A stretch of 64,000 nucleotides of DNA. Source: Methylobacter tundripaludum (GTDB lineage Bacteria > Pseudomonadota > Gammaproteobacteria > Methylococcales > Methylomonadaceae). Shown here piece after piece: positions 7,692 through 16,980 of the stretch. A program made the position numbers and the translations under genes. The number at the start of each line of letters is the position of its first letter. Position 1 is the first letter of the stretch. The notes under the pieces were generated by a model, which saw only the letters and a list, made by a program, of their open reading frames with translations, was not told the DNA's origin and searched no databases. The DNA is taken from positions 1 to 64,000 of the forward strand of contig NZ_PTIY01000016.1 in the NCBI RefSeq assembly GCF_002934365.1, in the 5' to 3' direction.

Positions 7692-9488
7692 TTAATCCTC
7701 GATATTTTCCGGCGTGACTCTCAACATTTCATCAACACTGGTTATCCCGGTCGCTACCTTTTCCGCCGCACTGAGGCGCAACGGCCGCATGCCTTCAAGC
7801 ATGGCCTGTTTTCGCAGTACGTTGCTGTCGCAGCCGCTGACCATGAGTTTTTTTAACGCCGGTGAGTTGCTGAATATTTCATAAATACCGATGCGGCCCG
7901 AATAGCCGGTATGCCTACATTCTTTACAACCGACCGCTTCGTAGATATGGGCGGGAGTCGGGGCTGTGTAAGGGGTGATTAATTGCGACCACTGTTCATC
8001 GTTTATGCCGACCCGTCTTTTGCATTCCCGGCATAAAACCCGCACCAAGCGCTGCGCCATTACGCCCAACAAAGTCAGTTGAATCAAATAAGCAGGCACG
8101 CCAATGTCCAGCAAACGAACCACCGCCGAGGGCGCATTATTGGTATGCAAGGTCGAAAACACCAGATGCCCGGTAAGCGAGGCCTGAATCGCCATTTCCG
8201 CCGTCTCCAGATCGCGGATTTCGCCGACCATAATAATGTCGGGATCCTGACGCATTAAGGTGCGTATGCCGCTGGCGAAGGTCAGGCCTATATTGGCTTT
8301 AACCTGTAACTGGTTAAAGCTGGGTTCTATCTGCTCAATCGGATCTTCTACGGTGCACAGGTTGACTTCCGGTGTAGCCAGATGTTTCAAGGTTGAGTAC
8401 AGCGTGGTGGTTTTTCCTGAGCCTGTAGGGCCGGTGACCAGGATGATGCCGTGCGAGTGTTGAATCAATCGGTTCCAGATTGTCTTTTCATAGTTGTTGA
8501 ATCCCAGCTGTTTATAATCGCGGGTCAATACTTCGGGGTCGAACACGCGCATGACCATTTTTTCGCCAAAAGCGCTGGGCATCGTGGAAAGCCGCAACTC
8601 TATTTCTTTTGCCCCTGCGATATGGGTTTTAATGCGGCCGTCTTGCGGCAGTCTTTTTTCGGCAATGTTCATCCTGCCGAGAATCTTTAACCGGCTCATG
8701 ACCGGATTCATAATGGCCGCGGGCAGTTGATAAACATCATGTAAAATGCCGTCGATTCTAAAGCGCACGTTGCCCTGGCTGCGGCGTGGTTCGATATGAA
8801 TATCGCTGGCGCGCTGGTCGAACGCATATTGCAGCAGCCAGTTGACCAGATTGACGATATGCTGGTTTTCCGCATCCAGATTGCTGATCTGGCCCAGTTC
8901 CACCAATTGCTCGAAATTGTACAGGGTGTTGGCTGTTTGACCGGCGGAGTTATCGGTTGCTCCTTTTAAGGATTTTGCAAACGCGTAAAATTCGCCCAAA
9001 TACCGCCTGATTTCATCGGGATTGGCTATTACCCGGGTTATCCGGCCCGGTTGGATTTTTTTAAGGTCAGCCTCCCAAGCGCGGATATAGGGTTCCGCGG
9101 TCGCAATGACGGCTTCGTCTTTGCTCACTTTGATCGGCAGGATGTTGTAATTTGCCGCATAAGCGTGACTGTAAATCAAGGTCACCGATGGAATGTCGAT
9201 TTTTAACGGGTCGATATAGTAATAAGGCAGGTTAACTTTTTTGGCCAGCCACTGGGTCAGGTTTTCAAGCGTTAACGGTTTTGCCAGTTGGCTTTGGTCG
9301 GTTACGCCGCATTCGACAATAATCTTGAGCGGGTGTTTGGCTTGTTGGCTGGGTGATTTTCCATATATTTGGCACTTTTTAAAGTCAGAGTCGGAAATCA
9401 TCCCGTCTTCCTGCAACCAATGTAAAACCTGGCTAAGGGTTAATTTGGCCTCTTGCCGCCCATTGTCGTCAATTAATGAATGATGCAT
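7692..9488 (-). CDS. GspE/PilB family secretion or pilus assembly ATPase
   Basis: This 598-residue hexameric-type ATPase drives pilus extension or type II secretion from the inner face of the cytoplasmic membrane. An N-terminal MshEN-like region is followed by the ATPase core. The core has Walker A GPTGSGKTTTLYS near residue 350, the Asp/Walker B region PDIIMVGEIRD near 412 and the His box TGHLVFSTLHTNNAP. The four-cysteine zinc site is CRECKRR (about 484) plus CKECRHTG (about 521). Length is normal for PilB/GspE. No other pilus or secretion genes lie beside it, so which machine it serves cannot be decided here. The adjoining genes on the same strand are unrelated lipid-type enzymes. Confidence 0.9.
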   Translation of the reverse strand: MHHSLIDDNGRQEAKLTLSQVLHWLQEDGMISDSDFKKCQIYGKSPSQQAKHPLKIIVECGVTDQSQLAKPLTLENLTQWLAKKVNLPYYYIDPLKIDIPSVTLIYSHAYAANYNILPIKVSKDEAVIATAEPYIRAWEADLKKIQPGRITRVIANPDEIRRYLGEFYAFAKSLKGATDNSAGQTANTLYNFEQLVELGQISNLDAENQHIVNLVNWLLQYAFDQRASDIHIEPRRSQGNVRFRIDGILHDVYQLPAAIMNPVMSRLKILGRMNIAEKRLPQDGRIKTHIAGAKEIELRLSTMPSAFGEKMVMRVFDPEVLTRDYKQLGFNNYEKTIWNRLIQHSHGIILVTGPTGSGKTTTLYSTLKHLATPEVNLCTVEDPIEQIEPSFNQLQVKANIGLTFASGIRTLMRQDPDIIMVGEIRDLETAEMAIQASLTGHLVFSTLHTNNAPSAVVRLLDIGVPAYLIQLTLLGVMAQRLVRVLCRECKRRVGINDEQWSQLITPYTAPTPAHIYEAVGCKECRHTGYSGRIGIYEIFSNSPALKKLMVSGCDSNVLRKQAMLEGMRPLRLSAAEKVATGITSVDEMLRVTPENIED

Positions 9489-9530
9489 GGAATATATGTT
9501 GTATTTTGTCGGTATCGGTATTTGAGGAGG

Positions 9531-10121
9531 CTATGACCGGCGATTATTCCGCACGGAACGCTTCAATACATCCCAGACCGAACGCAGGTTGGATTCAGGT
9601 TCAGGTAATATCAGGGTAATTGCGATCTCTTCAACGGCCGCAATGATGCAGATCACGGCGGCCACGCGGAACGGCCATGCCGGGCCGCCCAGGAACAGCA
9701 CGTACAAGGTCAGGCCCATAGCGCCGGCGGCGATTTTGACCGCCCAGGTATGGTAGCTGGTAAAACGCCCGAACTTGAAAAAACCCGCCAGCGCCGGTAA
9801 CAGACAGCTGGCGACAATCAGGCTGACGTAGAGCAGTTCACGGCCCACCATATCCGGCCACAACCACCAACAACACAAGGCTATGGTCAGATAATTGACG
9901 ACGTCCGCCCAGCTGTCCAGGGTTGCGCCGAACTCGGTAACCTGTCCGGTCAAGCGGGCGGCCATGCCGTCCAGCAAATCGGTAAGAAAAGCAACCGCCA
10001 GCAACGCCATAAAGGCGATGCCGTGCCCATGCCATGCCAACCACAGCAACACCGGCGCCGCCACAAAGCGAAACCCGGTCAACAGGTTGGGCAAGGTCAG
10101 TTTTGATTGCGTCATGTTCAT
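9531..10121 (-). CDS. CDP-alcohol phosphatidyltransferase family membrane protein
   Basis: This protein of 196 residues has several membrane segments. The family motif D-x2-D-G-x2-A-R-x8-G-x3-D-x3-D is visible in DLLDGMAARL followed by GATLDSWAD, including the last catalytic Asp. Such enzymes swap CMP on a CDP-alcohol for another alcohol, as in phosphatidylglycerophosphate or phosphatidylserine synthesis; the acceptor here is unknown. I place the start at 10121, where the ATG overlaps the upstream stop (ATGA). A longer open frame has no support. It is the last gene of a three-gene run with an endonuclease/phosphatase-fold protein and a CDP-archaeol-synthase-like protein. Confidence 0.8.
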   Translation of the reverse strand: MNMTQSKLTLPNLLTGFRFVAAPVLLWLAWHGHGIAFMALLAVAFLTDLLDGMAARLTGQVTEFGATLDSWADVVNYLTIALCCWWLWPDMVGRELLYVSLIVASCLLPALAGFFKFGRFTSYHTWAVKIAAGAMGLTLYVLFLGGPAWPFRVAAVICIIAAVEEIAITLILPEPESNLRSVWDVLKRSVRNNRRS

Positions 10122-10870
10122 AAGGCAAACGTAGCGGTCAGTGGTGCGTGGTCTGAAAGCGTATGCCACGGTGCGTGGCCCAGCCGTTCACAGGATAGCG
10201 GCGTTAAGCCGCGGTAATAAATGCGGTCCATCGGTAAAAAAGGCATCCAGGCCGGAAAGCTTCGCGCGTAGCGGCCGTGAGTCTTGCGGAAAATTTCCTG
10301 CAAACCCAAATGATCGTGCAGCAGCCGGTCAGCTTGTCCCAGCCAGTCGTTAAAATCGCCGGCTATGATCAGCGGCGCGTCATGCGGCACATGGCTGTCG
10401 ATACGCGCACATAACTTGCCTATCTGCAGGCGGCGCTCTTTGCCGACCAAGCCGAAATGTATGCACACAATATGAAGATCCTGATTGCTATTCGGCAATC
10501 TTATAACGCCATGCAGCAAGCTGCGGCTGGCCCAGGGGAAGGGCGAGACATTGATGTTTTCCCAGCGCACGAACGGGTGTTTGCTCAGGATGGCGTTGCC
10601 GTGATGACCGGCATTATAAATCGCATTCTTGCCGTAGGCGTGGAAAGGCCAAGTGTTTTCGGCGAGAAACTCAAGCTGGGACAAAACCGGCCAATCCGGG
10701 ATTTTTTTCTCGTGGCGCTGGTGCTCGCCCTGCATTTCCTGCAAGAACATCAAATCGGCGTCGGCGGCTACCAATGCATCCCGTATCTGGTGCAGCACAA
10801 AGCGCCGGTTGCCGACATTAAAGCCTTTATGGATGTTGTAGGTTAATACCCGTAATCCTTGTTTATTCAT
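10118..10870 (-). CDS. Endonuclease/exonuclease/phosphatase family protein
   Basis: This 250-residue protein has the EEP fold. LRVLTYNIHKG at the start supplies the metal-side Asn, DLMFLQEMQ the catalytic Glu, and IIAGDFND and LSDHAPLTA the later Asp/Asn and His motifs. EEP proteins cleave phosphodiesters in nucleic acids or lipids. Its place between two CDP-lipid-type membrane enzymes suggests a phospholipid or related head-group role rather than DNA repair, but this is inference. It overlaps the CDP-alcohol transferase gene by four bases, so the two are translationally coupled. Confidence 0.85.
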   Translation of the reverse strand: MNKQGLRVLTYNIHKGFNVGNRRFVLHQIRDALVAADADLMFLQEMQGEHQRHEKKIPDWPVLSQLEFLAENTWPFHAYGKNAIYNAGHHGNAILSKHPFVRWENINVSPFPWASRSLLHGVIRLPNSNQDLHIVCIHFGLVGKERRLQIGKLCARIDSHVPHDAPLIIAGDFNDWLGQADRLLHDHLGLQEIFRKTHGRYARSFPAWMPFLPMDRIYYRGLTPLSCERLGHAPWHTLSDHAPLTATFAL

Positions 10871-10895
10871 AGGTACTTTAGTGAGTGAAGTTAGT

Positions 10896-11399
10896 CTAAT
10901 AAGGCCGCTTGCGGATATGCAACCGGTAAAGCACCGGCGAGATCCATTCCTCCATCAGGAAAAACAGCGCCACTATCAGGATGATGTCGATCAAACCCAA
11001 TGCCAGCGGTTCTTTTAACAGCCATATCGGCAGCAGCGATTCGGGTACCGTGTCCAGGCCTCGCGCCCGGCCGCTTTCAGCGCAGCCCATTCGGCGCTTG
11101 CTAAAGCTTGCCAACAAATCTCCGGCCATTGCCAGAGCGCCGAATAATGCTCCTGTTAAGGGCGTTATTCCGATTGAAATTGCTGCAAGGGTGGTCAATA
11201 AAACAGCCGAGCATACGCCGCGCCAGGTTTTGGCGCGGCCGAACAAGCGCTGTCCGTCAGGCAATGTTAATCCATAATCCACCGGCCAGGCCCAGCGTCT
11301 GCCTAATGCTTTAGCAGCCAGCACCGGCGCGCCGTTCGCGGCAACAAGCAACACGATAGCCTGGATGATGCAATAGAAACACAACGATAGTTCGGTCAT
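10896..11399 (-). CDS. CDP-archaeol synthase (CarS)-like membrane protein
   Basis: This 167-residue membrane protein starts at MTELSLCFYC (11399), preceded by GAGGT. The longer open frame upstream lacks a ribosome site. About five hydrophobic segments surround the loop LPDGQRLFGRAKTWRGV and then GALFGALAMAGDLLASFSKRR. These are the conserved parts of the CarS/CdsA-related cytidylyltransferase family (former DUF46). In archaea this family makes CDP-archaeol; bacterial members are common, and their substrate is not settled. It sits first in the run with the EEP protein and the CDP-alcohol transferase, which could together make and use a CDP-activated lipid. Confidence 0.72.
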   Translation of the reverse strand: MTELSLCFYCIIQAIVLLVAANGAPVLAAKALGRRWAWPVDYGLTLPDGQRLFGRAKTWRGVCSAVLLTTLAAISIGITPLTGALFGALAMAGDLLASFSKRRMGCAESGRARGLDTVPESLLPIWLLKEPLALGLIDIILIVALFFLMEEWISPVLYRLHIRKRPY

Positions 11400-11577
11400 G
11401 CTGAAAACCTCGTATTCAGGCAGTTGCATCTTATTTGACCATAGTCGGCAATCCATGTCGATTCAGACTTATGACCGACCGATACGCGTATAAAACAGGC
11501 TGCTTAAAAATGCTGTAAAATGCTGTAAAATGCCCAAAAGGCGAGTTATGCCACTTAACTTCAATTACGAGAAAACC

Positions 11578-11772
11578 ATGATAGATAAAAAACTGCTTGA
11601 TATTCTGGCCTGTCCTTTATGCAAGAGTCCGTTGATTTATGACAAGTCCAAGCAGGAGCTTATCTGCAAAGCCGACCGCCTTGCTTTCCCTATTCGTGAC
11701 GACATTCCGGTCATGCTTGAAGATGAAGCCCGCGAATTAAGCAGTGACGAAATCGACGCATACTCCAAATGA
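11578..11772 (+). CDS. ycaR: Trm112/YcaR family zinc-ribbon-like protein
   Basis: This 64-residue protein starts [19 protein letters not shown]. It has a CPLC pair and then C-x-D in [20 protein letters not shown], which is the signature of the YcaR/Trm112 family. An open frame extends 48 bases upstream, but the start at 11578 matches the family. It overlaps kdsB by four bases, the arrangement commonly seen for ycaR-kdsB in proteobacteria. Bacterial members are thought to act as small accessory proteins; the exact role is unclear. Confidence 0.9.
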   Translation: MIDKKLLDILACPLCKSPLIYDKSKQELICKADRLAFPIRDDIPVMLEDEARELSSDEIDAYSK

Positions 11773-12536
11773 GTGTGCGTTTTAAAGTCGTGATCCCGGC
11801 ACGATACGGGTCGACACGATTGCCGGGCAAGCCGTTGCTGAACATTGCCGGCAAACCGATGATTGCGCATGTCTGCGAACGCGCGCAGGAAGCCGATGCC
11901 GACGAAATTGTTGTCGCTACCGACGATCAGCGGATTTTGCAGGCCGTCGCTGATTTGGGCATTAAAGCGGTCATGACTCGTGCCGACCATCAAAGCGGCA
12001 CCGAAAGAATTGCAGAAGTCGCACGGCTTTGCGGCTGGGCCGGCGATGAAATCATCGTTAACCTGCAAGGCGACGAACCGCTGATTCCGCCGGCTTATAT
12101 CCGTGATGCCGCTGAAGCATTGGCAGATCAAGAGCTCGCAGGCATAGCGACGCTGGCCGCTGAAATCAACGATCCCGAAGAAATTTTCAATCCCAATGCG
12201 GTCAAGGTGGTTTTGAACAAAGACGGTTATGCGCTTTATTTCAGCCGAGCGCCTATTCCTTGGGAAAGGGATGCGTTCAGCCGCTCAGGCGGCGCGCCCT
12301 CCGGGAAACTGCCGTACCTTCGGCATATCGGCATGTACGCTTATACGGTTGATTTTTTAAACCGCTACTGCCTGTGGGATGCGTCAAAGCTGGAGTCGGT
12401 CGAATCGCTGGAGCAGCTGAGAATACTGTGGCACGGCGAAGCTATCCGGGTAAAAATCGTAGATAAAACACCGGCCGCCGGTGTCGATACGCAAGAAGAT
12501 TTGCTGCGCGTGGAGCAAGCCTTGCTCGCCGTATAG
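11769..12536 (+). CDS. kdsB: 3-deoxy-manno-octulosonate cytidylyltransferase
   Basis: This 255-residue cytosolic enzyme couples CTP to Kdo, giving CMP-Kdo for lipopolysaccharide inner core assembly. The nucleotide-binding start [15 protein letters not shown], the VATDD and NLQGDEPLI segments and the late GVDTQEDL are the KdsB motifs. Length is normal. It is coupled to ycaR by an ATGA overlap. The companion Kdo-8-phosphate synthase gene kdsA is at 27947-28780. Confidence 0.96.
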   Translation: MSVRFKVVIPARYGSTRLPGKPLLNIAGKPMIAHVCERAQEADADEIVVATDDQRILQAVADLGIKAVMTRADHQSGTERIAEVARLCGWAGDEIIVNLQGDEPLIPPAYIRDAAEALADQELAGIATLAAEINDPEEIFNPNAVKVVLNKDGYALYFSRAPIPWERDAFSRSGGAPSGKLPYLRHIGMYAYTVDFLNRYCLWDASKLESVESLEQLRILWHGEAIRVKIVDKTPAAGVDTQEDLLRVEQALLAV

Positions 12537-12645
12537 CGTATTCCGGCCTACAGGGCTGTTTCGGTTTGACATAGCTTATTAATAACAGTACTTTGGGCAA
12601 CATTTTTTAACTTTAACTTAAACACCGGTTTTTCAAGAGCAGTCA

Positions 12646-13830
12646 ATGGAACAATTTCAAAGAATAAGTCGATTACCTCCCTACGTTTTTAATATTGTTA
12701 CTGATCTGAAAGCCAAAGCACGAGCGGCCGGGGAAGATATTATCGATTTCGGCATGGGCAATCCCGATCAAGCCACGCCTGACCATATCGTCAATAAATT
12801 GATTGAGTCCGCCCAACGCCCCGATACCCATCGGTATTCGGTTTCCAAAGGCATACCCCGGTTAAGAAAAGCCATCTGCACCTGGTATAAGAACCGCTTT
12901 GATGTCGATCTGGACCCGGATTCCGAGGCGATTGTGACCATAGGTTCAAAAGAAGGTTTGGCGCACTTGGCGTTGGCGACTTTGGGGCCTGGGGATGTTG
13001 TGCTGGTGCCGAACCCCGCTTATCCGATACATCCTTACGGCGTGGTGATTGCCGGCGCCGATCTCAGGCATGTGCCGATGGTTCCGGGCGGTGATTTTTT
13101 TGATGAGCTGCATAAAGCCATTATCGATTCATGGCCCAAACCGAAAATGCTGATCCTTAATTTTCCCGGCAATCCGACCACGCAGTGTGTGGAGCTGGAT
13201 TTTTTCGAGAAAATTATCGCTGTCGCCAAAGAGCATAACATCTGGGTGGTACAGGATATTGCTTATGCGGACATCGTTTTCGACGGCTACAAGGCACCGT
13301 CGATTCTTCAGGTCGAAGGCGCAAAAGACATCGCGGTCGAGTTTTTCTCGCTGTCGAAAAGTTACAACATGCCCGGCTGGCGTGTGGGCTTCATGTGCGG
13401 CAACAAAGAACTGGTAAGCGCGTTGGCGCGGATTAAATCTTACCTGGATTACGGCACGTTTACGCCGATTCAAATTGCCGCGATTGCAGCCCTTGAAGGC
13501 CCGCAGGAATGCGTGGCGGAGATTGCCGAGATGTACCGGAAACGGCGCGATGTGCTGTGCGACGGTTTAACCGCAGCAGGGTGGCCGGTTGAAAAACCCA
13601 AAGCCACGATGTTCGTTTGGGCGCGTATCCCCGAAGCGTATCAACACATGGGTTCGCTCGAGTTTTCAAAAAAACTGCTGGCGGAAGCGAAAGTGGCGGT
13701 TTCGCCGGGCGTCGGTTTCGGTCAGCATGGCGACGATCATGTCCGGTTCGGCCTGATCGAGAACGAACACCGGACGCGCCAAGCGGTTCGCGGCATACGC
13801 AATATGATGAAGAAAGACAAGGTCATATAA
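12646..13830 (+). CDS. alaC: AlaC-type PLP aminotransferase
   Basis: This 394-residue fold-type I aminotransferase has the PLP lysine in [15 protein letters not shown] (about residue 237), NFPGNPTTQ for substrate binding and [12 protein letters not shown] for the ring Asp. It begins [12 protein letters not shown], typical of the AlaC/YfdZ group that makes alanine from pyruvate and glutamate. It lies 23 bases before hom and thrC and is probably cotranscribed with them, a common arrangement in gammaproteobacteria. The substrate is assigned by similarity only; a related glutamate-dependent transaminase is possible. Confidence 0.88.
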   Translation: MEQFQRISRLPPYVFNIVTDLKAKARAAGEDIIDFGMGNPDQATPDHIVNKLIESAQRPDTHRYSVSKGIPRLRKAICTWYKNRFDVDLDPDSEAIVTIGSKEGLAHLALATLGPGDVVLVPNPAYPIHPYGVVIAGADLRHVPMVPGGDFFDELHKAIIDSWPKPKMLILNFPGNPTTQCVELDFFEKIIAVAKEHNIWVVQDIAYADIVFDGYKAPSILQVEGAKDIAVEFFSLSKSYNMPGWRVGFMCGNKELVSALARIKSYLDYGTFTPIQIAAIAALEGPQECVAEIAEMYRKRRDVLCDGLTAAGWPVEKPKATMFVWARIPEAYQHMGSLEFSKKLLAEAKVAVSPGVGFGQHGDDHVRFGLIENEHRTRQAVRGIRNMMKKDKVI

Positions 13831-13853
13831 TAATTTTTTAACTGGAGTTTGAT

Positions 13854-15164
13854 TTGAAACCGGTAAAAGTAGGTGTATTAGGATTGGGTACTGTCGGCGG
13901 CGGCACCGTCAATGTGTTGAAGCGGAACGCGGCGGAAATCGCCCGCAGGGCAGGGCGTGAAATTATTATCACCCGCGCTTCGGCCAAGGATTTAAACAAG
14001 CAGCGCATTTGCGACACGCAAGGCATCGCCTTAACGACCGATCCTTATGAAATTATCAATGACCCCGAAATTGAAATCGTTCTGGAGCTGATCGGCGGGG
14101 CCGGGCCGGTCAAAGACATGGTGCTGAAAGCCATAGAAAACGGCAAGCATGTCGTTACCGCGAACAAATCGCTGATTGCCTTGCACGGCAACGAGATTTT
14201 CGCCAAAGCCGGCGAAAAAGGCGTGATCGTCGCGTTCGAAGCCGCTGTCGCCGGCGGCATTCCGATTATCAAAGCGATACGCGAAGGCTTGAGCGGCAAC
14301 CAGATCGAATGGCTGGCGGGCATCATCAACGGCACCGGTAATTTCATCCTGACCGAAATGCGCGACAAAGGCCGCGATTTTGCCGACGTATTGGCCGAGG
14401 CGCAAGCTCTGGGTTACGCGGAAGCCGATCCTACTTTCGATGTGGAAGGGATAGACGCCGGTCATAAATTGACCATTCTGGCATCGATCGCTTTCGGCAT
14501 CCCTTTGCAGTTCGACAAGGTTTATACCGAAGGCATTACCAAGATCACCCGTACCGATGTCGAATACGCGGAACAGCTGGGTTACCGAATCAAGCATCTG
14601 GGTATCGCCCGCAAAACGCCGGAAGGCATCGAATTAAGAGTGCATCCGACGCTGATCCCGGAACGGCGTCTTATCGCCAACGTCAACGGCGTCATGAATG
14701 CCGTTTTGGTTAAAGGCGATGCGGTCGGGCCTACGCTTTATTACGGAGCCGGAGCCGGAGCCGAACCTACCGCATCGTCCGTCGTCGCCGATGTGATCGA
14801 TGTGGTCAGGGCCTTGACCAGCGACCCGGAAAACCGCGTGCCGCATCTGGCGTTTCAGGCCAATGCCTTAGTGGACATTCCGGTATTGCCTGCTGACATG
14901 TTCAGGACCGCTTATTATTTGCGGCTTAATGCGGAAGATAAACCGGGCGTTTTGGCTGAAGTGACCCGTATTCTGGCCGAGCATCAAATAAGTATTGAAG
15001 CCATCAGCCAGAAAGTGCCGCTGAACAATGAAACGTCGGTACCGATTATCATACTGACGCAAATCACGCTGGAAAAAGAAATGAACGCGGCTATCGCTGA
15101 AATTGAAGCGTTAAAAACCGTTAGCGGTAAAGTCAACCGCATCCGCCTGGAAACTTTGGGATAA
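13854..15164 (+). CDS. hom: Homoserine dehydrogenase
   Basis: This 436-residue enzyme reduces aspartate semialdehyde to homoserine, feeding threonine and methionine. It has a Rossmann motif GVLGLGTVGGGTV, the catalytic region GIINGTGNFILTEM with DPTFDVEGIDAGHK, and a C-terminal ACT domain (KPGVLAEVTRILAEHQISIE) that usually senses threonine. The start is TTG at 13854 with GGAG upstream; no ATG fits before the Rossmann motif. It is followed by thrC after 7 bases. Confidence 0.96.
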   Translation: MKPVKVGVLGLGTVGGGTVNVLKRNAAEIARRAGREIIITRASAKDLNKQRICDTQGIALTTDPYEIINDPEIEIVLELIGGAGPVKDMVLKAIENGKHVVTANKSLIALHGNEIFAKAGEKGVIVAFEAAVAGGIPIIKAIREGLSGNQIEWLAGIINGTGNFILTEMRDKGRDFADVLAEAQALGYAEADPTFDVEGIDAGHKLTILASIAFGIPLQFDKVYTEGITKITRTDVEYAEQLGYRIKHLGIARKTPEGIELRVHPTLIPERRLIANVNGVMNAVLVKGDAVGPTLYYGAGAGAEPTASSVVADVIDVVRALTSDPENRVPHLAFQANALVDIPVLPADMFRTAYYLRLNAEDKPGVLAEVTRILAEHQISIEAISQKVPLNNETSVPIIILTQITLEKEMNAAIAEIEALKTVSGKVNRIRLETLG

Positions 15165-15171
15165 ATAAAAC

Positions 15172-16251
15172 ATGTCTACGCAAAAACACTACACCGGCTT
15201 GATTGAACGCTACAGAGACCGCTTGCCGGTCAGCGCAAGCACCCGCATCATCAGCTTGAACGAAGGCAATACGCCGATGATTCAACTGCAAAACATCCCC
15301 CGCTTGATCGGCAAGGATGTTGAGATTTACGTCAAGTTCGAAGGCTTGAATCCGACCGGTTCATTCAAGGATCGCGGCATGACCATGGCGGTTACCAAAG
15401 CCGTGGAAGAAGGCAGCCAGGCGATTATCTGCGCCTCAACCGGCAATACCTCCGCCGCTGCCGCAGCCTACGCGGCGCGCGCCGGCATCAAAGCTTTCGT
15501 GTTGATACCCGAAGGCAAGATTGCCCAGGGCAAGCTGGCGCAAACGCTGATGTACGGCGCTGAGATTATCCAGATTAACGGCAACTTCGATAAAGGCATG
15601 TCGCTGGTTAAGGAAATCGCCGACCATGCGCCGGTCACCATCGTGAACTCGATCAACCCGTTCAGGCTTGACGGACAAAAAACCGCCGCCTTTGAAATCG
15701 TCGACGACCTCGGTTTCGCGCCCGACTATCACTGCCTGCCGGTCGGCAATGCCGGAAACATAAGCGCATACTGGAAAGGCTATACCGAATATGCCGTCAG
15801 TCGTGTGTGCAGCACTCGCCCGGTCATGTGCGGTTATCAGGCGGCCGGGGCCGCGCCGTTCGTTGCCGGTCACATGATCGACGAGCCGGAAACCATTGCT
15901 ACGGCGATACGCATCGGCCATCCGCAATCCTGGGATTTTGCCTGGGCCGCGCAAAAAGAATCCGGCGGCTGGTTTGACAAGTTCACCGACGAACAGATTT
16001 TAGCCGCGCAAAAAATGCTGTCCCAGTATGAGGGCATCTTTTGCGAGCCGGCTTCGGCGACATCTTTAGCTGGAGCCTTGCAGGACATCGGTTCCGGTAA
16101 AATCCCCGAAGGCAGCAAAATTGTCTGCACCTTGACCGGTAACGGCTTGAAAGATCCCGATACCGCTATCTCGCAATGCGCCGCGGCACATCCGGTGACG
16201 ATTGAAGCCAGTCTGGATGCGGTTAAGCGGGCTATTTTGGATTGTTTGTAA
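15172..16251 (+). CDS. thrC: Threonine synthase
   Basis: This 359-residue PLP enzyme converts O-phosphohomoserine to threonine. GLNPTGSFKDRGM contains the PLP lysine (about residue 66); ASTGNTSAAAAAYAARAG and LPVGNAGNISAYWKG bind the phosphate of PLP. It is the short form of the enzyme. It directly follows hom in an alaC-hom-thrC run; no thrB (homoserine kinase) is present in the window. Confidence 0.95.
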   Translation: MSTQKHYTGLIERYRDRLPVSASTRIISLNEGNTPMIQLQNIPRLIGKDVEIYVKFEGLNPTGSFKDRGMTMAVTKAVEEGSQAIICASTGNTSAAAAAYAARAGIKAFVLIPEGKIAQGKLAQTLMYGAEIIQINGNFDKGMSLVKEIADHAPVTIVNSINPFRLDGQKTAAFEIVDDLGFAPDYHCLPVGNAGNISAYWKGYTEYAVSRVCSTRPVMCGYQAAGAAPFVAGHMIDEPETIATAIRIGHPQSWDFAWAAQKESGGWFDKFTDEQILAAQKMLSQYEGIFCEPASATSLAGALQDIGSGKIPEGSKIVCTLTGNGLKDPDTAISQCAAAHPVTIEASLDAVKRAILDCL

Positions 16252-16256
16252 TGTAT

Positions 16257-16333
16257 TTTCACCACGAAGACACGAAGTTCACGAAGAAAAATAAGGCAAA
16301 AACTTCATGTTCTTCGTGTCTTCATGGTGAATT
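16257..16333. repeat. Dispersed palindromic repeat, CACCACGAAG family
   Basis: TTTCACCACGAAGACACGAAG... pairs with ...CTTCGTGTCTTCATGGTGAA across a short spacer, making a long imperfect hairpin right after thrC. The same family recurs at 16899, 32857, 41998, 44744, 46661 and, degraded, at 50217. Confidence 0.85.
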
Positions 16334-16506
16334 AATCCATTTTTCTGCAACTCATCCGAGAACGATCAAATAATGTAAAGCCGATGGCGATGTCGGCATA
16401 TTCGACTTACGAAAACGGTGTTCGTCAATAGTGTGCGAATGCGCTCTTGTTCGGATTACATGGGTAGCTTACACTTTACAGATAGTTATTTTTCAGGAGA
16501 TGCGTT

Positions 16507-16788
16507 ATGACGGCTGTGACATTTGATACGCTTAAATTCGTTGAAAAACTAAAATCTGCGGGTGTACCCGAAGAACAAGCCAAAGCAATGTCGGAAGCTT
16601 TCCGTGATGCATCCGGTGAAGCTGATTTAGCAACCAAGCGCGATCTTAAAGATACTGAATTAAGATTAGAGTCACGCATTGACAAGCTCGATACGCGTAT
16701 GGGAGGGGAGTTGATGCTGGTAAAATGGATGCTTGGCGTTATTATTGCGGCTGAGGCTATGCCGTGGTTTGTTAAGCTATTTACATAG
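16507..16788 (+). CDS. DUF1640-like coiled-coil membrane protein
   Basis: This 93-residue protein begins TAVTFDTLKFVEKLKSAGVP, then EEQAKAMSEAF, a helical heptad region RDLKDTELRLESRIDKLDTRM, and one C-terminal membrane segment (LVKWMLGVIIAAEAMPWF). This order is the DUF1640 (CCDC90-like) layout. It has AGGAGA eight bases upstream. Function is unknown; related eukaryotic proteins are linked to the mitochondrial calcium uniporter, which should not be transferred. The gene stands alone between thrC and recJ and is followed by a terminator. Confidence 0.8.
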   Translation: MTAVTFDTLKFVEKLKSAGVPEEQAKAMSEAFRDASGEADLATKRDLKDTELRLESRIDKLDTRMGGELMLVKWMLGVIIAAEAMPWFVKLFT

Positions 16789-16898
16789 CTAAGCAAAGTT
16801 CACTGTGCGTACCTTTTTTGAGAGTTAGGGATTTAATTAAAGCCCAACCTTCTATCTTTTGGCACGCACGGCACGCCCTACGCTAAGTTTTCAATAAA

Positions 16899-16932
16899 AC
16901 CTTCGTGTTCTTCGTGTCTTCGTGGTGAATTT
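16899..16932. repeat. Half unit of the CACCACGAAG repeat family
   Basis: CCTTCGTGTTCTTCGTGTCTTCGTGGTGAA is one arm of the palindrome seen at 16257-16333, without its partner arm nearby. Confidence 0.75.
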
Positions 16933-16943
16933 TTGTAAAATTT

Positions 16944-16970
16944 AAAGCCGACCAATGTCGGCTTTTTTAT
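16944..16970 (+). terminator. Rho-independent terminator upstream of recJ
   Basis: AAAGCCGAC-CAAT-GTCGGCTTT followed by a T-run. It separates the DUF1640 gene from recJ, whose ATG lies 11 bases downstream. recJ must therefore be read through from upstream, or started from a promoter inside this short gap; attenuation of recJ is possible. Confidence 0.75.
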
Positions 16971-16980
16971 TGGAAACCCC

